A DNA stretch of 64,000 bases from Candidatus Roseilinea sp. (GTDB lineage Bacteria > Chloroflexota > Anaerolineae > J036 > Brachytrichaceae), in contig BPHV01000004.1 in assembly GCA_026003755.1 (NCBI GenBank), positions 248,001 through 312,000 of the forward strand, written 5' to 3'. How positions within the stretch are numbered: position 1 is the first letter of the stretch; every line of letters begins with the position of its first letter. Positions 58,088-64,000 of the stretch are shown piece after piece. The notes under the pieces are model-generated. The model did not search any database, had not been told where the DNA came from, and saw only the letters and a list, made by a program, of their open reading frames with translations. The translations under genes and the position numbers were made by a program.

Positions 58088-58879
58088 CTACAGGCCCATC
58101 AGGTCGCCGAAGGTGACGACGCGTTCGCCGTTATCGGTCATCACCACCAGCGCGCCGTCGTCTTCCACACGCGCGGCGTCGCCCACCACAACCTCATCGC
58201 CTACTTGCAGCCGAACGCGCCGACCGAGCGTATCAAGGTAGCGCAAATAGTCGGCCAGCGGCGAGGCAGGCAGCATGGCATAGCGCGCACCGAACGCAGC
58301 TAACAACCGCTGGAGGACGACGTCGCGATCCACCGCCTGCCCGAGCGCCTCGCGCAGGCTGGTGGCGCGCTGCCTGACCTCCTCCGGCGCGTCATCGAAG
58401 CGGGTGTTCACGTTCAACCCTATGCCCAGCACTGCATACTCGAGGCGATCGCCGATGAGGGACGATTCCACTAACACACCGGCCACCTTTCTGCCGTTCA
58501 GCAGCACGTCGTTGGGCCACTTCAGCCTGAATTGAAGCGCATCCCAGCCCGGTCGAAGCGGCGCGGAAAGGGTGGACGCGCGCGAATGAGAATCGGCCGG
58601 CTGCGCGCTCGCAGTCGCTTCGGCGATCTCACAAACGGCAAGCGCGCCGATCATGGTCAGCCAACCGATCCGGCGCGGGTGCAGATCGGGCCGCAGCAGG
58701 ATGGAGAGGTGGAGCGACTGGCCGGGCGGCGAATACCAGGCGCGGCCGGCCCGTCCTCGGCCAGCGGTCTGCTCATCGGCCAAGACGACAAGCCCCTCAT
58801 CCGCGCCGTGCGCTGCGTAAGCGCGGCAGAGGTCCATCGTGGATGAGACGGTCTGGAAGCGCCGAAGGTCGAACTTCAC
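58088..58879 (-). CDS. birA: Biotin-[acetyl-CoA-carboxylase] ligase
   Basis: 263 residues, catalytic and C-terminal domains only (no N-terminal DNA-binding domain, so not a repressor). DEQTAGRGRAGRAWYSPPGQ is the biotinyl-AMP loop; FRLKWPNDVLLNGRKVAGVL and VLGIGLNVNTRFDD follow. It charges biotin carboxyl carrier proteins. A Ser/Ala-rich insert at about 92-108 (ASAQPADSHSRAS) is not typical. 58880-59039 contains nothing recognisable. Confidence 0.92.
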   Translation of the reverse strand: MKFDLRRFQTVSSTMDLCRAYAAHGADEGLVVLADEQTAGRGRAGRAWYSPPGQSLHLSILLRPDLHPRRIGWLTMIGALAVCEIAEATASAQPADSHSRASTLSAPLRPGWDALQFRLKWPNDVLLNGRKVAGVLVESSLIGDRLEYAVLGIGLNVNTRFDDAPEEVRQRATSLREALGQAVDRDVVLQRLLAAFGARYAMLPASPLADYLRYLDTLGRRVRLQVGDEVVVGDAARVEDDGALVVMTDNGERVVTFGDLMGL

Positions 58880-59039
58880 TGCGTCAGGCGTACGCTCGAA
58901 TAGATGCCGAGGCTAGGTCCTCGCATCGGTCATCCATGCCCTGGCACACGAAGGATAAGCGCTGGCCGGGCGGCGGCACCCCATCGAGCCTTCTTGCGAT
59001 AGGGGCCAGAAAGCGTCTTTCCATACCAGGCATACTTGC

Positions 59040-59236
59040 TCAGGTCAGGTTATATTCGATTTGCAGCCATCCATGCGTCCGCGACCAGTCGAGCCGAACG
59101 GCGCCGGGCACGGTCGCAGGGACGAACGCCGCCGGGATGTGTTGAGGGCCGTTGGTTGAGCCAACGATCGAGGCCTTACCACGCGCTTCATCGTAGGCAT
59201 AGTTTGAAAGCGAGATGCCGGTTTGTCCAATCCAGC
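59040..59236 (-). pseudogene. Orphan C-terminal end of an unknown protein
   Basis: The minus strand reads IGQTGISLSNYAYDEARG, NGPQHIPAAFVPATV and LDWSRTHGWLQIEYNLT, then a stop at 59040. It looks like a real extracellular-type protein end, but the frame upstream becomes incoherent beyond 59236, about 100 bp before the nuclease/methylase cassette. It is probably what remains of a gene cut by that insertion. Confidence 0.4.
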
Positions 59237-59239
59237 ATC

Positions 59240-59292
59240 GCTGCGATGAGCCGGCCCGCTCCGCTGCGCAGGTGAAGCGCAGGCCGTTAGGT
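59240..59292 (+). repeat. attC-like sequence at left edge of the nuclease/methylase cassette
   Basis: Read on the minus strand this begins CCTAACGGCCTGCGCTTCAC; on the plus strand it ends in GTTAGGT at about 59281-59287, which fits the GTTRRRY core of integron cassette sites. The minus-strand reading resembles 60643 onwards (CTAACGGCTTCGGCTCCAC). Full attC structure is not demonstrated. Confidence 0.35.
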
Positions 59293-59337
59293 GGCGATGG
59301 GAAGCGTCTGGGCGATAAAATATGAGAGGTATGTCCT

Positions 59338-59734
59338 ATGCCAAGAAAAGGAAAAGTAGCAGCCCCTAAAAGCGGTGACGAACTGAAGCAACGAGTTGTT
59401 GCTTTGGCGCAAGGCCCTGGTTTGAGCGCGCAAACGGAAGTCAAGGCAGCAAGAAGGCTATGGGGACAACGACGATACATTAGACGTAGTGATCACCGAC
59501 GAAAAGAGTAAGAAAAGGCTGGGAGTGGAATGCAAATTTCAGGCTACGTCGGGCACAGCGGAAGAAAAGATTCCGGCTACCATCCAGGACATGGAACATT
59601 GGCCTATTGAAGGCATCGTTGTTATTGATGGCGAAGGGTTTTCAAAGAATATGCAAGGATATCTGATGTCCACAGGGAAAGTAGTTTGGTTCAGCGATCT
59701 GGAGGATTGGCTACGCCTGTATTTTGGATTGTGA
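59338..59734 (+). CDS. PD-(D/E)XK nuclease, probably restriction endonuclease, one frame change
   Basis: ATG 59338. The first frame gives [20 protein letters not shown] and [16 protein letters not shown]; removing one A near 59482 joins it to [20 protein letters not shown] and [20 protein letters not shown], ending at 59734. D...ECK is the PD-(D/E)XK active site (Asp of DVVI, Glu-x-Lys of ECK). The product of about 131 residues is small. It ends 1 bp before the Dam-type methylase, as expected of a type II restriction pair. AT-richer than its surroundings. Confidence 0.65.
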
Positions 59735-59735
59735 T

Positions 59736-60617
59736 ATGGGCGATCTACTTCTTCCGCGACCTTTTTTGAAGTGGGCTGGCGGCAAGACACAGTTGACAGA
59801 CGCCCTATTGCAGCGTATGCCGGTTCATTTCAACACTTATCACGAGCCATTTGTGGGGAGCGGCGCTCTTTCTTTCGTTTATACCGGGAGCGCAAAATCA
59901 AGCAAGCTATTCTTTCCGATATTAATGCCGAGCTGATAGACACTTATCTAGCCGTTCGCGATCACGTTTGGGAGGTTATTCAACTACTTTCTGAATTTCC
60001 TCACAGTGAAAAATTTTATTACGAGATTCGCGAGAAGGATCCGTGGTCCATGGGCCTTGCTGAACGAGCGGCACGCATGATTTACCTGAATAAAACGGGC
60101 TACAACGGTTTGTATCGGGTCAATCGGCAGGGGAAGTTCAATGTCCCCTTTGGGCGGTATAAAGCGCCGAAATATCTGGACGAAGACAATCTTTTAGCAG
60201 TATCCCGCGCCTTGAGAAATGTTGAAATCTTATGTGCGCCATTTGATACAGTGACAGCAAGAACCAGGCCGGGTGACTGGGTATATTTTGATCCGCCTTA
60301 TGTTCCAATCTCGCAAACGTCAAACTTTACATCCTATTATGCCAATGGCTTTGGGTTACGAGAGCAGGAAAAAACTGCGGGACATTTGTATTGAGTTGAG
60401 CAAGAACAACGTTTACCTCACGCTTTCTAATTCTGATACTGCAATCATTCGCTCTTTGTACGCCACATCCTTTTTTGCTATTGATGAAGTTCGGGCCAAT
60501 CGGGCCATCAACTGCAATGGGGCAAAACGGGGGAAAATCACAGAACTGGTCATCACAAACTACCCCGTTGAAAGCGCGATATTACCGCGCCTACTTGAGC
60601 AACGGCTGACCTGTTGA
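59736..60617 (+). CDS. Dam-type DNA adenine methyltransferase, two frame changes
   Basis: Start ATG 59736. Motif I region [25 protein letters not shown], then (after a missing T near 59870) [40 protein letters not shown], catalytic DPPYVP, and (after one extra A near 60376) [20 protein letters not shown] and [10 protein letters not shown]. Restored, it is a complete D12-class enzyme of about 292 residues, likely methylating adenine in GATC or a related site. Partner of the nuclease just upstream. Composition is markedly AT-richer than the flanking chromosome, indicating transfer. Confidence 0.8.
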
Positions 60618-60641
60618 GTATTTCGAGGATGCCACCCAGCA

Positions 60642-60700
60642 CGCGCATCGGCTAACGGCTTCGGCTCCACTCCGCTACGCTCAAGGTCGGCCGCCTTCCG
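60642..60700 (+). repeat. attC-like sequence at right edge of the cassette
   Basis: GCTAACGGCTTCGGCTCCAC begins 24 bp after the methylase stop and resembles the left-edge sequence. No GTTRRRY end is found in the next 150 bp, so if it is an attC it is incomplete. Another GTCTAAC at about 60913 also fits the RYYYAAC core. Confidence 0.3.
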
Positions 60701-60801
60701 CACCTGCGCCTGCTCCCCCCATGCATCGTTTCAGCCCACGATGATAATGCAACAGCGCGGCAGCAAAGACGTGGGCCAAGGAAGCCAGCGGGCAGGAGCA
60801 G

Positions 60802-60984
60802 ATGCCGGACGTAGGCCCCTGGCTAAATAAGCGACGCCGACTCATAAGCATCGTCAACCGACTGAGGGAATTGGCCGGCGAATCCAATTCCGAAGGCGCT
60901 GTATCAGGCGGTCTAACAACACCATGCAATGACGATATGAGCGCTGAAGACGTCTCGCGGATGGCGCTGGATTTCCGCCGCTGA
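60802..60984 (+). CDS. Possible small protein before the helicase
   Basis: 60 codons, ATG 60802, product with KRRRLISIVNRLRELAGES and SAEDVSRMALDFRR. It ends 22 bp before the helicase start. No ribosome binding site of note and no recognised family; it could be debris of the cassette edge. Confidence 0.2.
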   Translation: MPDVGPWLNKRRRLISIVNRLRELAGESNSEGAVSGGLTTPCNDDMSAEDVSRMALDFRR

Positions 60985-61006
60985 TTGTGTTCTAATTAGT
61001 GATTCG

Positions 61007-64000
61007 ATGCACAGCTACAAGCCGGAGAATCCGCTCATCGTGCAAAGCGACCGCTCGGTGCTGCTGGAGGTGGACAACCCATATTACACCGAGGCGCGCG
61101 ACGCGCTGGCGCGCTTCGCCGAGCTTGAGAAGAGCCCGGAATACGTGCACACCTACCGCATCTCGTCGCTGTCGCTCTGGAACGCGGCTGCCGCCGGCCT
61201 GACTGCTGATGTGATCCTGGCCGACCTGGAGAAATACTCAAAATATCCGCTGCCGGAAAACATCAAGGTAGACATCCGCGATGCCGTCGGCCGTTACGGA
61301 CGGATCAAGCTCACGCTCGAAGATGGGCACATGCTGGTCGTCGCCGACGACGCAGTGCTGGGCGAAGAACTGGCGCGCCACCGATCCTTCGCGCCGCTGG
61401 TGAAAGGCCGCCTGAGCCCATCCATCTTTGAGATAGACCCGGCGCAACGCGGTCACGTCAAACGCGTCTTGTTGCAGATCGGCTATCCGGCCGAAGACTT
61501 GGCCGGCTACGTGAGCGGCGCGCCGCTGCACTTCGACCTGCGTCCGGTGACGCTTGCCGGCCAGCCCTTTGCGCTGCGACACTACCAGGCGGACGCCGCC
61601 GAGGTGTATTGGGCGCAGGGCAGCGCAGCCGGCGGCAGCGGCGTGGTGGTGTTGCCCTGCGGCGCCGGAAAGACCATCGTCGGCATCGCGGCCATGCACA
61701 AGGCGCAGTGCGCCACCCTCATCCTCACACCCAACACCATCGCCGTCCGTCAGTGGATGCGCGAGATCCTCGATAAGACCACGCTCACCGAAGATCAGAT
61801 CGGGGAATACAGCGGCCTGAAGAAGGAGATACGGCCGGTGACGATCTGCACTTATCAAGTGTTGACCTACCACCCGCGGAAGGGGACAGCACGCACGGGC
61901 CAGGGAGGGGGAACAGATAAAGACGGCAGCGCTGCGCCAGAGCCGCATTTCGAATCTATGGCTCCCCCAAAAAAGCGCAGGTTGCCCAGGATCAGCGAAT
62001 ATCCGCACATGGCGCTGTTCAACAGCATGGACTGGGGGCTGATCATCTACGACGAGGTGCACCTGCTGCCGGCGCCGGTCTTCCGCATCACCGCGGAGAT
62101 TCAAGCGCGCCGCCGGCTGGGCTTGACGGCTACGCTGGTGCGCGAGGACGGCATGGAAGGCGATGTGTTCTCGCTGGTGGGACCAAAGAAATACGACGTG
62201 CCGTGGAAGGACCTGGAGCGCCAGGGCTGGATCGCCACCGCCGAATGCCACGAAATCCGCGTCTCGCTGGCTGACGAAGATCGCATGGAATACGCCGTCA
62301 CCGGACACGATCAGAAATATCACTTCGCCGCGGCCAACCCGCGCAAGCTACAGATCGTCTCGATGCTGATGGCTAAACACAAAGATGATGACGTGCTGAT
62401 CATCGGCCAGTACATCCCGCAGTTGGAGCAAATCGCCCAGCGACTCGATGCGCCGCTGATCACCGGAGATACGCCGGTGCGCCAACGCGAGAAGCTCTTT
62501 CAGCAGTTCCGCGAGGGACAGATCCGCCGGCTAGTGCTATCGAAGGTCGGCAATTTCTCGATTGACCTGCCCGACGCCAACGTGCTGATCCAGGTGAGCG
62601 GCATGTTCGGCAGCCGACAGGAAGAGGCCCAGCGCCTGGGGCGCGTGCTGCGGCCGAAGCAGAACGGCCTGCTGGCGCACTTCTACACCATCGTCACGCG
62701 CGATACGCTCGACCAGGAATACGCCGCCAAGCGCCAGCTCTTCCTCACCGAGCAGGGCTACCACTACGACATCCTCTACGAAGAAGAGGTGCCCGGCTTC
62801 ACGCCGGCGCTGATGGCCATGAACGCAGCGCCCCCCCCGGCGCGCCAACGGCGCGCTCCAGCCGCGCGGCGCGGCTTTGGATTGATCGCGATGGGAAAGG
62901 CTCCACCGGCGCCCCACGTTGTGACACCCGCGAGGACGTGGCCCGTCGCCACGCCCTTTCGCAGCAACGCACTTTCACTCGCGCCGGTGATCGAAGCCGA
63001 GTTCAGCGGCGCCCAGTTGCGCGAACTGGCGCGCTGGCTCGGCGCGACGCCGAAGGGCAACTCGCGCGCAGGGTTGGTCGAACAAGTGGTCACAGCGCTC
63101 AACGAGCGCATCGCCCGCGTCGCCGAATCGCCTGATGCGTTGTTGGAAGGCCTGAGCGACGCACAACAACACTTCGCCCGCCGGCTGCTCACCGCGCGCG
63201 ACCCCGAGGTGCCGGTTGCGTATAGCGCGATCGCCGACCTATGGACGCAGTCGGCCGAGCGCCCGATCCACTCCTGGCCCTACGCCCACCGCCAGTTGAC
63301 CGAGATGCTCGAGTCGCTGCGCCGGCGCGCCCTGCTCTTCCCCACCCGCGCGCCCTTTCCGACCAGCGCCCATGATTCATATTACCAGTGGCTGCCCCTG
63401 CGCCGGGCGCCCGTGATGCGCTGGCCCGCACCGGCCGAGGCGACGACGCGCGAGACCGCAGGGCCTTCATCGCCCGCCGCCAACTTTCTGGAGCACTTCC
63501 GAACCTTCCTGGACGCCGTCGCGCGCAGCGGCGCCGCCCTGCGCACGCGGCTGCCGCCACATCAGCAAGCCGCGCGCCTGAGCTGGCTGCGCGGCTGGGA
63601 ACACAACGCCGACGAAGCCGAGCGCGTGCTGCGCTCTCGGCCAAACTGGGCGCCAGATCCACACACCGGCATCAGCGTGCCGATGCTCGGCCCCCTAGCG
63701 GCAGAATCGCTGACCACGCTGGAGAATCAAACGGGCCTGCCCGCGCCACAGATCGAGTTCCTGTTCGCCATCGCGTGCGCTTTACAACTCATCGAGGCGA
63801 CCGATCCCGATGCGCTTACAACGCAAGCCACGGATGGCGCATGGCGCGTGCGCGTATGCCACGATGCGCTCGAAGCGTGGTTGATCCTGGACGATCGGCA
63901 ACAACTTCGGCGCGCCTGGACGGCCTGGAGCGAACAAATCATGGACGGCCTGGAGGTGCGCAGCGCCATCGGCGACCTGAAGCCCGAGCAAACCTTTCGC
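61007..64000 (+). CDS. XPB/Ssl2-type DEAH-box DNA helicase with long C-terminal extension, partial
   Basis: Open for 998 codons from the ATG at 61007 to the right edge. An N-terminal domain (about 1-195) precedes the helicase core: Walker A LPCGAGKT (217-223), DEVH (349-352), XPB-type LTATLVRED with the RED motif, motif VI LGRVLRPKQ (about 543-551), and a C-terminal half ending near YDILYEEEVPGF. Residues about 290-318 are a Gly/Lys-rich insert (KGTARTGQGGGTDKDG). Bacterial XPB is usually 550-600 residues; here about 400 more follow, with a SAP-like LRELARWLGATPKGNSRAGL and unrecognised helical regions. It unwinds DNA in repair, usually with the Bax1 nuclease. The end is not in the window. 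Confidence 0.88.
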   Translation, partial: MHSYKPENPLIVQSDRSVLLEVDNPYYTEARDALARFAELEKSPEYVHTYRISSLSLWNAAAAGLTADVILADLEKYSKYPLPENIKVDIRDAVGRYGRIKLTLEDGHMLVVADDAVLGEELARHRSFAPLVKGRLSPSIFEIDPAQRGHVKRVLLQIGYPAEDLAGYVSGAPLHFDLRPVTLAGQPFALRHYQADAAEVYWAQGSAAGGSGVVVLPCGAGKTIVGIAAMHKAQCATLILTPNTIAVRQWMREILDKTTLTEDQIGEYSGLKKEIRPVTICTYQVLTYHPRKGTARTGQGGGTDKDGSAAPEPHFESMAPPKKRRLPRISEYPHMALFNSMDWGLIIYDEVHLLPAPVFRITAEIQARRRLGLTATLVREDGMEGDVFSLVGPKKYDVPWKDLERQGWIATAECHEIRVSLADEDRMEYAVTGHDQKYHFAAANPRKLQIVSMLMAKHKDDDVLIIGQYIPQLEQIAQRLDAPLITGDTPVRQREKLFQQFREGQIRRLVLSKVGNFSIDLPDANVLIQVSGMFGSRQEEAQRLGRVLRPKQNGLLAHFYTIVTRDTLDQEYAAKRQLFLTEQGYHYDILYEEEVPGFTPALMAMNAAPPPARQRRAPAARRGFGLIAMGKAPPAPHVVTPARTWPVATPFRSNALSLAPVIEAEFSGAQLRELARWLGATPKGNSRAGLVEQVVTALNERIARVAESPDALLEGLSDAQQHFARRLLTARDPEVPVAYSAIADLWTQSAERPIHSWPYAHRQLTEMLESLRRRALLFPTRAPFPTSAHDSYYQWLPLRRAPVMRWPAPAEATTRETAGPSSPAANFLEHFRTFLDAVARSGAALRTRLPPHQQAARLSWLRGWEHNADEAERVLRSRPNWAPDPHTGISVPMLGPLAAESLTTLENQTGLPAPQIEFLFAIACALQLIEATDPDALTTQATDGAWRVRVCHDALEAWLILDDRQQLRRAWTAWSEQIMDGLEVRSAIGDLKPEQTFR

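Overview
The window reads as high-GC bacterial chromosome from an uncultivated member of the Chloroflexota, probably Anaerolineae. This is an inference from the mixture of genes: DUF11 surface protein, DUF4349 and TlpA-type lipoproteins, large NB-ARC/TPR protein, F420/flavin LLM enzyme, a histidine operon interleaved with rsmI and tgt, an ATP synthase alpha subunit with an insertion in its nucleotide-binding domain, and heptamer spacer repeats. No rRNA, CRISPR array, prophage or replication origin is visible. One tRNA (Lys, TTT) is present.

Layout. 1-3.5 kb: a DUF11 surface protein that runs off the left edge, then a decayed ISKra4-type transposase. 3.5-5.9 kb: a lipoprotein with two thioredoxin-fold domains and a broken sigma-factor-like gene. 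6.4-9.8 kb: a two-gene cassette under a near-consensus promoter: a 125-residue single-pass membrane protein and a 1000-residue NB-ARC/TPR (NLR-like, STAND) protein. This is the best candidate for an undescribed immune or signalling system here. 10.1-11.7 kb: a complete ISKra4-like insertion sequence with inverted ends and a 9-bp target duplication. 11.8-19.9 kb: a catabolic cluster with a NitT/TauT-type ABC importer (two permeases, ATPase, lipoprotein), an LLM oxidoreductase, a dihydropyrimidinase/hydantoinase, a Uma2 nuclease, an RraA-like protein and a low-molecular-weight phosphatase. A graveyard of gene fragments (Fe-ADH, MNT/HEPN) follows, then an MmsA-type CoA-acylating aldehyde dehydrogenase.

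22.6-26.0 kb (minus): threonine ammonia-lyase, glycerate 2-kinase, DUF4349 lipoprotein. 26.3-29.7 kb (plus): a membrane-stress group of PspA, a coiled-coil membrane protein, NfeD and an SPFH protein. 29.7-33.2 kb: purK, a CinA-type MoCF protein, sucC. 33.2-42.2 kb: hisG-C-B, rsmI, tgt, an FmrO/Arm-like 16S rRNA methyltransferase, hisH-A-F, a small unknown gene and hisIE, then tRNA-Lys. 42.8-45.9 kb (minus): a second NitT/TauT-like importer with a fused double permease. 46.6-51.2 kb (minus): NUDIX, PQQ-propeller lipoprotein, yidD-rnpA-rpmH, maf, mreB. 51.3-57.9 kb (minus): atpA-atpG-[GT-C glycosyltransferase]-atpD-atpC, lacking atpB/E/F/H. 58.1-60.6 kb: birA, a truncated gene end, and a PD-(D/E)XK nuclease plus Dam-type methylase cassette. 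61.0 kb to the end: an XPB-type helicase with a long C-terminal extension, open at the right edge.

Caution. Many conserved genes (sucC, tgt, ilvA, mmsA, transposase, dam and others) are broken by single frame changes, nearly all at short homopolymers and mostly +1 C/G/A. This pattern fits sequencing or assembly error better than true pseudogenes, and it affects how every broken gene here should be read.
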